In this document: positions 41,147-51,916 of the stretch, piece after piece
Layout of the letters: each line of letters opens with the position of its first letter
How positions within the stretch are numbered: the first letter of the stretch is position 1
DNA from: Symbiobacterium sp040797425
GTDB lineage: Bacteria > Bacillota > Sulfobacillia > Symbiobacteriales > Symbiobacteriaceae
NCBI RefSeq assembly: GCF_040797425.1
Contig: NZ_JBFNEH010000001.1
Location: forward strand, 69,277-133,276
Length of the DNA stretch: 64,000 nucleotides
Direction of reading: 5' to 3'
The notes under the pieces: generated by a model
Told to the model about the DNA's origin: nothing
The model's database searches: none
Seen by the model: the letters and a program-made list of their open reading frames with translations, nothing else
Translations under genes and position numbers: made by a program

Positions 41147-41677
41147 TCAGATCTCCTCGATCTGGCTGAAGTCCACCTCTACCGGCGTCTCGCGGCCGAA
41201 GATGGTCACCAGCACCCGCGCCTTGCCCTTCTCGGGGAAGAGTTCCTGAATCACGCCAGTGTGGTCCTTGAACGGCCCGGAAATCACCCGCACGGGCTGA
41301 CCGACCTCGAAGTCGACCACCACGCTGGCGGGCTTGTCCTCCGCCGGCCGGCCGAGGATGGCGTCGACCTCCTCGGGAGTGAGCGGAATCGGCTTGTTGC
41401 CAGACCCGACAAACCCCGTTACGCCCGGCGTGTTGCGCACGACGTACCAGGAGTCATCGCTCATCACCATCTCGACGAGGACGTAGCCGGGGAAGACCTT
41501 CCGCTTGACCTTCTTCTGCTTGCCGTCCTTGATCTCGACCGCGTCCTCCATGGGGACGACGACCTGGAAGATCTTGTCCCGCATCTCCATGGACTCCACA
41601 CGCTTCTCCAGGTTGGTCTTCACCTTGTTCTCATACCCGGAGTAGGTGTGGACGACATACCACTGTCTCTCTTCCAT
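41147..41677 (-). CDS. nusG: transcription elongation factor NusG
   Basis: 176 residues. NGN domain MEERQWYVVHTYSGYENKVK, FPGYVLVEMVMSDDSWYVVR with GVTGFVGSG, and a KOW domain (FEVGQPVRVISGPFKDHTGV) at 125-145. Couples RNA polymerase to Rho or ribosomes. Follows secE as in nearly all bacteria. Confidence 0.98.
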   Translation of the reverse strand: MEERQWYVVHTYSGYENKVKTNLEKRVESMEMRDKIFQVVVPMEDAVEIKDGKQKKVKRKVFPGYVLVEMVMSDDSWYVVRNTPGVTGFVGSGNKPIPLTPEEVDAILGRPAEDKPASVVVDFEVGQPVRVISGPFKDHTGVIQELFPEKGKARVLVTIFGRETPVEVDFSQIEEI

Positions 41678-41731
41678 GAACCCGGGGAGCGGAAGGCGCC
41701 CCCTTCACCTGCCTTCTGCCCAGCTTCCCGA

Positions 41732-41935
41732 CTACCCGAAAACCAGCCGCATCAGCCAGTCGAGCCCCAGGTCCCAGAGGTAGAGGAAACCCGCGACCGC
41801 TGCGACCATGGCCACCACGATACCGGTGGCCTTCACGACCCTCTCCCGGGTAGGCCAGACGACCCTCTTCAGTTCGCCGATCACTTCCATCAGGAACGTG
41901 CGGACGCCCGCAAAAAAGGCCTTAATACGTTCCAT
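41732..41935 (-). CDS. secE: preprotein translocase subunit SecE
   Basis: 67 residues, the short single-span form of Gram-positive bacteria. The amphipathic segment GELKRVVWPTRERVVKATGI precedes one transmembrane helix (about 40-60). ATG at 41935 gives MERIKAFFAG and the usual length. Confidence 0.95.
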   Translation of the reverse strand: MERIKAFFAGVRTFLMEVIGELKRVVWPTRERVVKATGIVVAMVAAVAGFLYLWDLGLDWLMRLVFG

Positions 41936-42002
41936 GACCTGACCACCCTCACTAGAAAGTGCCCAACACAAATAAAACCTGGCAGCGCGACCAGTGTAGA
42001 AG

Positions 42003-42032
42003 ATTGTAACACGTGACTGTTGGGCTTGTAAA
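42003..42032 (-). promoter_or_regulatory. sigma-A promoter of secE-nusG
   Basis: Minus-strand TTTACA (42027-42032), 18-base spacer, TACAAT (42003-42008), 68 bases before secE. Confidence 0.75.
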
Positions 42033-42126
42033 GGGACCGGGAGCAGATTGCGCGCCACCACGCTAACATCCTCACCCAACCGCGCCAGTTTTATGCGCGC
42101 CCGACGGAGCGGCCCGCGCACATCAG

Positions 42127-42164
42127 GCAAAAAGGCCGCATCCGGCGGGATGCGGCCTTTTTGC
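42127..42164. terminator. strong terminator after tRNA-Trp
   Basis: 17-bp perfect inverted repeat (GCAAAAAGGCCGCATCC and its complement) with a 4-base loop and built-in A and T runs, so it works on both strands. It starts two bases after the tRNA CCA end. Confidence 0.9.
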
Positions 42165-42165
42165 C

Positions 42166-42241
<76 letters not shown>

Positions 42242-42286
42242 GTAAGGGGCCGACAGCGCACAGGCGTCGGCACTTCCTGCTCGGGC

Positions 42287-42451
42287 TTAGCGGGTCTCGC
42301 GATGGAGGGTATGGTGCCCGCACGTCGGGCAGAACTTCTTCAGCTCAAGACGGCCCGAATCGTTCTTCTTATTCTTATAGGTAGAGTAGTTCCGGCTCTT
42401 GCAATCCGTGCACGCCATGGTGATGATAACCCGAGCGCTAGCCTTCGCCAC
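42287..42451 (-). CDS. rpmG: 50S ribosomal protein L33 (zinc form)
   Basis: 54 residues. MAKASARVIITMACTDCKSR, NYSTYKNKKNDSGRLELKK and the FCPTCGHHTLHRETR end. Four cysteines (14, 17, 41, 44) make this the zinc-binding paralogue. GTG start with GGAGGT six bases upstream. Confidence 0.95.
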   Translation of the reverse strand: MAKASARVIITMACTDCKSRNYSTYKNKKNDSGRLELKKFCPTCGHHTLHRETR

Positions 42452-42492
42452 GTTGACACCTCCATTCCGCGAGGCAGTAACCATGCCCATAT

Positions 42493-42521
42493 AAGTTACC
42501 ACGGTGCTGAACCGCTGTCAA
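42493..42521 (-). promoter_or_regulatory. sigma-A promoter of rpmG-tRNA-Trp
   Basis: Minus-strand TTGACA (42516-42521), 17-base spacer, TAACTT (42493-42498). Confidence 0.82.
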
Positions 42522-42558
42522 TAACTGCAGCGCAGCGCTCGCGGCCGGTCGCCAGCAA

Positions 42559-42586
42559 GACCGGAGAAGGCATGCCCTCTCCGGTC
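42559..42586 (-). terminator. hairpin after tRNA-fMet
   Basis: 9-bp perfect stem GACCGGAGA/TCTCCGGTC with a 10-base loop, ten bases after the tRNA 3' end; only a weak T run follows. Confidence 0.6.
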
Positions 42587-42596
42587 TCGCATTTCT

Positions 42597-42673
<77 letters not shown>

Positions 42674-42695
42674 GTGTTCGCTTGCAGCACTACTG

Positions 42696-42725
42696 ATTCT
42701 ACCCCAGGTCCGCAGCCCGTGTCAA
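42696..42725 (-). promoter_or_regulatory. sigma-A promoter of tRNA-fMet
   Basis: Minus-strand TTGACA (42720-42725), 18-base spacer, TAGAAT (42696-42701), 23 bases before the tRNA. Confidence 0.85.
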
Positions 42726-42865
42726 CCCAACCGCCAGCCGCCAACACCGGCCAAACTTCACCGCCGCAGGGTTCAGTTGGAACGCGCAGAATGTGAACAT
42801 AAAAATGAAGGATTCCATCACCGTGAAGAACTCCGTTGCGCCCTGGAGGACGGGAGGTGCTCGTC

Positions 42866-44844
<1,979 letters not shown>

Positions 44845-44867
44845 GCCGCCCGGCTGAAGGGACATTC

Positions 44868-44914
44868 AAGGGGCTGTTCCCCACCGAGCTTCCCGCTCGG
44901 GGGAGCAGCCCCTT
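44868..44914. terminator. bidirectional terminator
   Basis: 15-bp inverted repeat (AAGGGGCTGTTCCCC and, with one mismatch, its complement) enclosing a further AGC/GCT pair, between the convergent chemoreceptor gene and response-regulator gene. Confidence 0.85.
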
Positions 44915-44999
44915 CCGCGTCGGTCCGCCCGTCGGCTCCGCCGCGCCCCGCATCCGGTGAGGCGCCGGACCCGGCCACGGTTCGAACTTGCCGACCGTG

Positions 45000-45638
45000 C
45001 TAGATCCACCCGTTCTTCGAGGCCACCATGGCAGCCTCGACCCGGTTCTTCACGCCCATCCGCCGCAGCGCGTCGGCGAGGTACCCCTTCACCGTCTTCT
45101 CGCTCAGGAACATCTGCTCGGCGATCTCCCGGTTGGTGTACCCCTGGGCCACCAACCGGATGATGGCGAGCTGCTGCCGGTTGAGGGGGATGCGCTGTTC
45201 CTCCTTGTCCGTCCCCGGCGACCGCATGTGCCGGATCAGGTGGCCCACGACCTTGGGGTCCATCGCCACCTCTCCGCGGGCGACCTGGCGGATCGACCGC
45301 TTGAGGTCCATGCCCTGCACGTCCTTCACCACATAGCCCTTCACGCCGGCGCGCACGGCGGCCAGCACCAGGTCGGCGTCGCTGAACGTGCTGAGCATCA
45401 GCACGGCCACCTCGGGCATCTCCTCCTGCAGCCGCCGGCAGACCTCGACCCCATCGATGTCGGGCAGGCGCGCGTCCAGCACGACCACGTCGGGCCTCAG
45501 CCTGCGGCAGAGGGCCAGGGCCTCGTGACCGCCGGCCGCCTCGCCGACCACCTCCATGTCCTCTTCCCGGGAGAGCAGCGACTTCAGCCCCTCCCGGAGC
45601 AACTCATGGTCATCGACGATCACGATGCGAATCGCCAT
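45000..45638 (-). CDS. NarL/FixJ-family response regulator
   Basis: 212 residues. Receiver domain with acidic pair in IVIVDDHELLREGLKSLL, phosphoacceptor Asp in DVVVLDARLPDIDG (about residue 54), Thr/Ser and Lys positions in VLMLSTFSD and GYVVKDVQG. C-terminal LuxR helix-turn-helix GYTNREIAEQMFLSEKTVKG near 160-180. Overlaps the kinase gene upstream by 29 bases. Adjacent to the formate dehydrogenase operon; control of that operon is possible but unproven. Confidence 0.93.
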   Translation of the reverse strand: MAIRIVIVDDHELLREGLKSLLSREEDMEVVGEAAGGHEALALCRRLRPDVVVLDARLPDIDGVEVCRRLQEEMPEVAVLMLSTFSDADLVLAAVRAGVKGYVVKDVQGMDLKRSIRQVARGEVAMDPKVVGHLIRHMRSPGTDKEEQRIPLNRQQLAIIRLVAQGYTNREIAEQMFLSEKTVKGYLADALRRMGVKNRVEAAMVASKNGWI

Positions 45639-46683
45639 GGCTGGTCACCCCCCTCAGCGGGATCACGGCCCGCACCAGCAATCCGCCCTCGTCGCCGGGC
45701 AGCAGGTGCAGCTCACCGCCCAGAGCGTTCACCCGCTCAAGCATTCCCCGTATCCCAAACCGTCCGGGTTTCTCAATATCTGCGCCTTTCGCTATTCCGA
45801 CGCCATTGTCCTGCACGACCAGCGCCACCCGCTCGGGCTCGTACCGCAGCGCCACGATAATGGCGCTCCCCCGACTGTGCTTGCGGGCGTTGGTCAGCGC
45901 CTCCTGCCCCAGCTTGAAGAGCGCGTCCTCCACTTCCGGCGGCAACTCCCGGGGCGAGCCGGTGACGGTGAGCCGCGTGGTAAAGCCGTCGGCCTCCGCC
46001 GCCCGGAGCAGACGGCGCAGTCCGCCCTGGAGCCCGCCCTCCGTCAGTTCCGGCGCGCGCAGGGCGTAGATGGCCTCCCGCGTCTGCGCCGCGGCCTGGG
46101 CGGCCAGCGTTCTTAACTGCTCCAGCTCCGCCCGCATGGGATCATCAGGCGCGAGGTCGCTCATCAGCCAGTCCAGCTTCAGGGCCAGCAGGAAGTTGGT
46201 CTGCGCCGCCCGATCGTGCAGGTCCTGCGCGATCCGGTTCCGCTCGCTCAGCAGCAGATGCTTCTGCTGCGCGTCATCCAGTTCCCCTCGGAGTTCGGAG
46301 AGCCGCAGGGTCTGCATCCGGTGCCGCTCCAGCACCTCCCGGGCGCGGCGCTCCGCCCGCTCCGCCTTCTGCGCGAGGCGGGTGCGGGTTCGGGCCGTCT
46401 CCAGCAGCTTGCCGGCCACGACAGCCAGGACCTGCAACCCGTCCCTGTCGCCGGCCCCGCCGGCCACCAGCTCCAGGCCCGGCGCTAGGGGCAGTGCCAC
46501 GTCCGGCGCCGGCTCCCGCTCACCGGGATGGCGCACGACCCAACCCGGCTCACCCGGGCGCCGCACCCCGGCGGACTCATAGCCCAGGTAGGTGATGGCT
46601 CGCACCAGCGCCGCCAGCACGTCCGCTTCCTGCCCCGTCGCGGGCAAAGCGGCCACCGCCGCCGCCAGCCGCTCCATCCCCAT
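45610..46683 (-). CDS. NarL-type sensor histidine kinase
   Basis: 357 residues, no transmembrane helix, so a cytoplasmic sensor. An N-terminal GAF-like region (about 1-110, recognised only loosely) and a coiled coil (about 110-160) precede a HisKA_3 domain with the phospho-His in RNRIAQDLHDRAAQTNFLL. The HATPase domain has QEALTNARKHSRG (N box) and VVQDNGVGIAKG (G1). ATG at 46683, preceded by GGGGGTGG, is preferred over a start 16 codons earlier. Pairs with the overlapping response regulator. Confidence 0.92.
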   Translation of the reverse strand: MGMERLAAAVAALPATGQEADVLAALVRAITYLGYESAGVRRPGEPGWVVRHPGEREPAPDVALPLAPGLELVAGGAGDRDGLQVLAVVAGKLLETARTRTRLAQKAERAERRAREVLERHRMQTLRLSELRGELDDAQQKHLLLSERNRIAQDLHDRAAQTNFLLALKLDWLMSDLAPDDPMRAELEQLRTLAAQAAAQTREAIYALRAPELTEGGLQGGLRRLLRAAEADGFTTRLTVTGSPRELPPEVEDALFKLGQEALTNARKHSRGSAIIVALRYEPERVALVVQDNGVGIAKGADIEKPGRFGIRGMLERVNALGGELHLLPGDEGGLLVRAVIPLRGVTSHGDSHRDRR

Positions 46684-46737
46684 GCGCCCACCCCCTGCGC
46701 AGGCCAAAGCACTAGGCCACGTAAAGTGCATCGCTTA

Positions 46738-46775
46738 CGAACGGGTCCCGAACAGCAAACCGAACTTCTCCGAAC
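46738..46775. repeat. four phased CGAAC direct repeats
   Basis: CGAAC occurs at 46738, 46749, 46761 and 46771, i.e. every 10-12 bases, about one DNA turn, 55-90 bases upstream of the kinase start. On the minus strand these read GTTCG. Such helical phasing is typical of activator-binding arrays; the two-component regulator is an obvious candidate. Confidence 0.5.
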
Positions 46776-47099
46776 AGAGGGCTTCAATCCCATCCTGCGA
46801 CTCGTTTCATATTCGATACAAAGAGTATAAGATTATCTCCGACACACCCTTGCTGCCCTTTCGCGGCGTGCCCGGGGCGGCACCAGGTCCGGCCGACGGG
46901 CATAAGCGGAGCACCCGGCACGGGGTCGGGCAGGCGGGCCGACAGCGAGTGCGTCCGCGGGCGCCACCGCGGCGGGACGCGCCTGCCGGTGCGGCGGCCA
47001 CGCGGCCCCAGCCGTCCGGCGCATCCGCAGCCAGGCTCGCGCAGGCCCGCTGACCCGGCATTCACGTTGCGGGATACGTAAGGGCAGCTTTTATCCTCA

Positions 47100-47117
47100 T
47101 TGTGTACATTGTGACAA
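47100..47117. promoter_or_regulatory. Rex-like operator upstream of the FDH operon
   Basis: TTGTGTACATTGTGACAA has the 7-4-7 arrangement of the redox-repressor Rex site (TTGTGAA-N4-TTCACAA), with one mismatch in the left arm and two in the right. It lies 24 bases before the FDH start. NADH-dependent repression is inferred. Confidence 0.4.
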
Positions 47118-47141
47118 ACGGGTGGCAAGGAGGATCGAGGG

Positions 47142-50100
47142 ATGAACCTGAACCGCCGTGCCTTCCTGAGACTCTCGGGCCTCTCCGCGGCCAGCGCCGC
47201 CGTGCTCCTGTTCAGCGAGGAACGGGAAGCGCTGGCCCGAGAGCTCAAGGAGTCCCGAATCGCCAGGGCCAGGGAGGTTCCCAGCGTCTGCCCGCACTGC
47301 TCGGTGGGCTGCGGCCTCATCGGCTACGTGCGGGAGGGACAGCTCCTCCAGGTGGAGGGCAACCCCGACAGCCCCGTCAGTGAGGGATCGCTCTGCCCCA
47401 AGGGCGCGGCCACGATGCAGTTCGCCTATGACGGCGTCGGCAGGCCCAACCCGCTCCGGCAGCTCACCGCCAAGATCCGCCGCCCCGGCTCCGACCGCTG
47501 GGAGGAGATCAGCATCGACGAGGCGCTCGACCGCATCGCCCAGCGCATCAAGGAGACGCGGGACGCGGGCTTCGTGGAGAAGAATGCCGACGGCCTGGTG
47601 GTCAACCGGACCGAGTCCATTGCCCACATCGGGTCGGCCTGTATCGACAACGAGGAGTGCTACCTCATCACCAAGCTGATGCGGGCCCTCGGCGTGGTCT
47701 ACCTCGAGCACCACGCCCGTATATGACACTCCTCCACCGTGCCCGGTCTGGGCACTTCGTTCGGCCGCGGCGCCATGACCACGGCGCTGTGGGACATCCC
47801 CAACGCGGACGTTGTCGTCTTCATGGGCTCCAACGCGGCGGAGAACCACCCCATCTCGTTCAAGTGGTTCCTCCGGGCCAAGCAGAAGGGAGCCACCGTC
47901 ATCTGCGTCGACCCCCGCTACAACCGCACCGCGTCCAAGGCCGACTGGTGGATCCCTTTCCGGTCGGGCACCGACACCGCTGTGCTGGGCGGGCTGATCA
48001 ACTATGCCATCACCCACAACAAGTTCCACAGGGAGTACGTGGTGAAGTACACCAACGCCTCCCTGCTGGTCCACCCCGACTTCCGGTTCGACGACGGGCT
48101 CTTCTCCGGCTGGGACCCCGACGCCCGGAAGTACGACCAGTCCACCTGGGCCTTCCAGACCGGCCCTGACGGCAAGCCCCTCGCCGATCCGACGCTGGAG
48201 CACCCGCAGTGCGTCTTCCAGCACATCAAGCGGATCTACGCCGAGTACACCCCCGAGAAGGTCTCGGAGATCAGCGGCATCCCGGTGGACGACTTCATCA
48301 AGTTCGCCGAGACCGTCTGCTCCACGGGCGTTCCCGGCAAGGCCGCCGTCCTCGTCTACGCCATGGGCTGGACGCAGCACACCAAGGGCGTCCAGAATAT
48401 CCGCACGGCCACCATCCTGCAGATGCTGCTAGGCAACATCGGCGTCGCCGGCGGCGGCATCGCGGCCCTGCGCGGCCACGCCAACGTCCAGGGCGCCACC
48501 GACCTGGCGGTGCTCTACCACGACCTGCCCGGGTATCTGGGCCAGCCCACCGAGAGCCACACGTCGCTCTCGGACTTCCTGGCCAAGACGACCACCCGGA
48601 ACAGCTACTGGGAGAACAAGCCGAAGTTCCTGATCTCCCTGCTCAAGGCCTGGTGGGGCGAGCACGCCACGGCCGAGAACGACTACTGCTTCGACTTCCT
48701 GCCGAAGATGGCGGCGGGCGAGACCTACAGCCACTATGACATCTTCCAGTCCATCCTCGAAGGCCGCGTGAAGGGCCTCATCGTGGTGGGGCAGAACCCG
48801 GCGGTGGGCTCGGCCAATGCCCGCAAGGTGCAGGCCGCGCTGGCCAGGCTGGACTGGCTGGTGGTCTCCGACCTCTTCCTCAACGAGACCTCCGAATTCT
48901 GGAAACTGGAGGGCATGAACCCGGCCGAGATCCAGACCGAGGTGATCATGCTCCCCGCCGCCGGCCCGCTGGAGAAGGAGGGCTCCTTCACCAACACCCA
49001 CCGGCTGATCCAGTGGAAGCACAAGATGATCGAGCCGATGGGCGAGTCCCACTCCGACGGCTGGTACATGGTGCAGATCGGCAAGCGGCTGAAGCAGCTC
49101 TACGCCGGCTCCACGGCGGCCAAGGACCTGCCCATCCAGCACCTGGTCTGGGACTACGACGACCCCAACAACCCGAACGAGTTCGACCACATCAAGGTCC
49201 TGAAGGAGATCAACGGCTACGAGGTCGCCACCGGCAAACCGGTCTCCGGCTTCGGGGCGCTGAAGGACGACGGCTCCACGGCCTGCGGCTGCTGGATCTA
49301 CTCCGGCGTCTACCCCGAGGAGGGCGTGAACAAGGCCGACGCCCGCCTGCGGGCCGCCCCCAACCGGCCCGACGGCTGGACCGAGGCGAAGGCCGACGGC
49401 TCCGCCGACTATCTGCACCTGGGCTGGGGCTTCGCCTGGCCGGCCAACCGGCGGGTGATCTACAACCGGGCCTCCGCCGACCCCTCGGGCAAGCCCTGGT
49501 CGAAGGTCCCCCTGGTCTGGTGGGACGAGGCCGAGGGCAAGTGGACCGGCGTCGACGTGCCCGACATGCTGCCCGTGGCGCCCGGCCAGGTGCATGCGCT
49601 GGGCGTTCCCGGCGACACGCCCTTCATCATGAAGGCCTACGGGCTGGGCGGCATCTGGGGGCCGCTGCCCGACGGCCCGCTCCCCGTCCACTACGAGCCC
49701 AAGGAGTCGCCCACCCCGAACCTGCTCTACCGGAAGCAGGGCACTATCCCCACCATGAAGATCTATGACTCCGAGTTCGACGTGTGGGGCGACCCCGAGC
49801 GCTTCCCCTACGTGGCCACCACCTACCGGCTGACCGAGCACCTCACCTCCGGCGTGATGACGCGCACCCTGCCGTACCTGGCGGAGGCCTTCGCCCGCCA
49901 TTTCTGCGAGATCCCGCGGGAGCTGGCGCAGGAGAAGGGCATCCGAAACGGCGACTGGGTCGAGGTCGAGAGCGCCCGGGGCAAGGTGCGGGTGCAGGCC
50001 ATGGTCACAAACCGACTGCGGCCCCTCCGCGTCGGCGGCCGGCTCACCTACCTCATCGGCCTGCCGATCCACTGGGGCCCCAACTCGGGCCACGTGCAGG

Positions 50101-50207
50101 GCGACATCACCAACACGCTGACGCCGCAGGCGGTGGACGTGAACGTGCAGATCCAGGAGTCCAAGGTCTTCCTGGCCAACCTGCGCAAGGTTTCGGGAGG
50201 GGAGTAG
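47142..50207 (+). CDS. fdnG: formate dehydrogenase alpha subunit, selenocysteine-containing
   Basis: 1021 residues read through an in-frame UGA at 47724-47726 (residue 195), decoded as selenocysteine in the context HHARI-U-HSSTVPGLGTSFG, the Mo/W ligand position of formate dehydrogenases. Oxidises formate to CO2 at a molybdopterin centre. N-terminal twin-arginine signal NRRAFLRLSG and a [4Fe-4S] motif (CPHC...CGLI...CPKG, residues about 49-88) are seen. Length matches E. coli FdnG. ATG follows AAGGAGG. First gene of the fdnGHI-fdhE-nuoF-like operon; a SECIS hairpin follows the UGA. Confidence 0.95.
47739..47755 (+). promoter_or_regulatory. bacterial SECIS element
   Basis: 6-bp stem GTGCCC/GGGCAC capped by the loop GGTCT, beginning 12 bases after the UGA. 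The GGUCU apical loop, and its distance of 18 bases from the UGA, match the SelB-binding hairpin of E. coli fdhF. It lies inside the coding sequence. Confidence 0.9.
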
Positions 50208-50213
50208 TGGCAC

Positions 50214-51089
50214 ATGGGACGCGCGGCAACCTGGGAATCCTGGCGGCCTGATCCGACCAACCCCGCACAGCACGTGGCCATGCTGGTCGACACCTCGGAG
50301 TGCATCGGCTGCAAGGGGTGCGAGGTCGCCTGCAAGCAGTGGAACCAGAACGAGCCCCGCATCAGCCAGGAGGCGGGCACGTACCAGAGTCACCCGGATC
50401 TGGACGCCGAGACCTGGACGGTCATCAAGTTCATCGAGACCGAAGCGGAAAACGGCATGACCAAGTGGCTGATGCAGAAACACAACTGCATGCATTGCAC
50501 CAACGCCGGCTGCGTCACCGCCTGCCCCACCGACGCCCTGCAGTACGGCGACTACGGCGTGGTCACGCTCAACCAGGACGCCTGCATCGGCTGCGGTTAC
50601 TGCGAGGCGGCCTGCCCCTTCGACGCCATCCACGTGGACCGGACGGTCTGGGGGATGAAGGCCCAGAAGGCGGGCAAGTGCACGCTCTGCTTCGACCGCA
50701 TTGCGAATGGGATGCAGCCGGCCTGCGTGGCCACCTGCCCCACCGACTGCATCAAGTTCGGCGACCGCGACGCCCTGATCGAGTGGGGGCGCCAGCGGGT
50801 GGAACAGCTCAAGGCGATGGGCTACCCGAACGCCAACCTCTACGGCGTGGACGAGATGGGCGGCCTCCACGAGCTCTACGTGCTACTGGAGCCGCCCGAG
50901 GCCTACGGCCTGCCGGTCGCCCCGAAGCTGTCGCCTGTTCTCGAACTCTGGAAGTACGGCCTGCAGCCCATCGGCAAGGCCGTGCTGGGGGTGGGCCTCT
51001 TCGGCCTGGTGATCAACTGGATTGCGGCACGCCGGGTGTTCAAGGGCGGCCTCTCGCCGCACGAGACCGGCGCGACGGCGCACGACTGA
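50214..51089 (+). CDS. fdnH: formate dehydrogenase beta subunit (4x[4Fe-4S])
   Basis: 291 residues. Four ferredoxin-type clusters: CIGCKGCEVACKQW (about 28-41), CMHCTNAGCVTACPTDA, CIGCGYCEAACPFDA and CTLCFDRIANGMQPACVATC. They pass electrons from the alpha subunit to the membrane. A C-terminal transmembrane helix (about 255-275, VLGVGLFGLVINWIAARR region) anchors it. Starts six bases after fdnG. Confidence 0.95.
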   Translation: MGRAATWESWRPDPTNPAQHVAMLVDTSECIGCKGCEVACKQWNQNEPRISQEAGTYQSHPDLDAETWTVIKFIETEAENGMTKWLMQKHNCMHCTNAGCVTACPTDALQYGDYGVVTLNQDACIGCGYCEAACPFDAIHVDRTVWGMKAQKAGKCTLCFDRIANGMQPACVATCPTDCIKFGDRDALIEWGRQRVEQLKAMGYPNANLYGVDEMGGLHELYVLLEPPEAYGLPVAPKLSPVLELWKYGLQPIGKAVLGVGLFGLVINWIAARRVFKGGLSPHETGATAHD

Positions 51090-51101
51090 GGGGGGATTCA
51101 C

Positions 51102-51821
51102 GTGGCACGCGCATCCGGCAGCATCAAGAAGTTCTCGCGGGTCCAGGTGGTCTTCCACTGGGTCTACGGCGGCTCGTGGATCATCCTCGCCCTCACCGGC
51201 CTCACGTTCCTCTGGCGGGGCGACCCCACCGAGCCCGCCGTGGGGCTCGGCCCCCTGCTCCAGGGCAGCGTCGGCCAGACGCTCCGGCTGGTCCATCGCA
51301 TCGCGGCGATCGGGCTCATGACGTCGCCCTTGATCTGGTTCCTGGGTGACCCGAAGTCCGTCTGGCCGGACCTGAAGGAGCTCTTCTCGTTCGGGAAGAG
51401 AGACCTCAAATACATGCTGGTCGCCCCGCTCTACTACACCACCGGCCGGGGCCAGCTGCCGCCGCAGGGGAAGTTCAACGGCGGCCACAAGGTCAACTTC
51501 TACGTGGTGTTCACCACCTACTTCACCTTCATCGGCTCGGGCCTGGTGATGTGGCTCGGCCGGGGAACGGTCAGCGACGGGGCGTTCCACGTCGCCCAGC
51601 TGATCCACTCGCTCAGCTTCTTCCTGGGCTCCGGGCTCTTCCTGCTCCACGTGTACCTCACGGCGATCCACCCGTTCACCCGGCGCTCCCTCTCCTCCAT
51701 GGTGAATGGCTGGATGGAGCTCCAGTACGCCAGGCTCGACCATTCCGAGTGGGTCGAGCGGGAGATTCGAAACGGCACGGCCCAGATCCGGGGTGTCGAG
51801 GGCGCCGCCGAAGCGCGCTGA
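51102..51821 (+). CDS. fdnI: formate dehydrogenase gamma subunit, cytochrome b556
   Basis: 239 residues with about four membrane spans (around 18-40, 62-85, 132-152, 168-190). Likely haem-ligand His residues occur in VQVVFHWVYGG, LRLVHRIAAIG, VAQLIHSL and FLLHVYLTAIHP. It would pass electrons to menaquinone, as in E. coli FDH-N. GTG start; directly downstream of fdnH. Confidence 0.93.
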   Translation: MARASGSIKKFSRVQVVFHWVYGGSWIILALTGLTFLWRGDPTEPAVGLGPLLQGSVGQTLRLVHRIAAIGLMTSPLIWFLGDPKSVWPDLKELFSFGKRDLKYMLVAPLYYTTGRGQLPPQGKFNGGHKVNFYVVFTTYFTFIGSGLVMWLGRGTVSDGAFHVAQLIHSLSFFLGSGLFLLHVYLTAIHPFTRRSLSSMVNGWMELQYARLDHSEWVEREIRNGTAQIRGVEGAAEAR

Positions 51822-51865
51822 GCGCCGCGGCGGTGCCTCACCCCACTGTGTGAGGCGGATTCCAC

Positions 51866-51893
51866 GCCGTCCCCAGCGCCCGCTGGGGACGGC
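51866..51893 (+). other. 12-bp perfect stem-loop between fdnI and fdhE
   Basis: GCCGTCCCCAGC and its exact complement with a 4-base loop. No T run follows, so it is more likely a transcript-stability or partial-termination element that lowers fdhE expression relative to fdnGHI. Confidence 0.6.
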
Positions 51894-51916
51894 GCTGCTG
51901 AAGGAGGAAGTAGCTG

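Larger units (their letters stand above)
46684..47141. other. divergent intergenic region between the kinase and FDH operons
   Basis: Apart from the phased CGAAC repeats and the Rex-like palindrome listed separately, it contains an AT-rich patch (about 46805-46845) that could hold promoters and then about 200 bases of very GC-rich sequence with no recognisable gene. Confidence 0.45.

Noticed and set aside
47142..47726. Truncated FDH alpha pseudogene
   Set aside because: The stop is a UGA at the selenocysteine position followed by a SECIS hairpin, and the frame continues unchanged with full homology.
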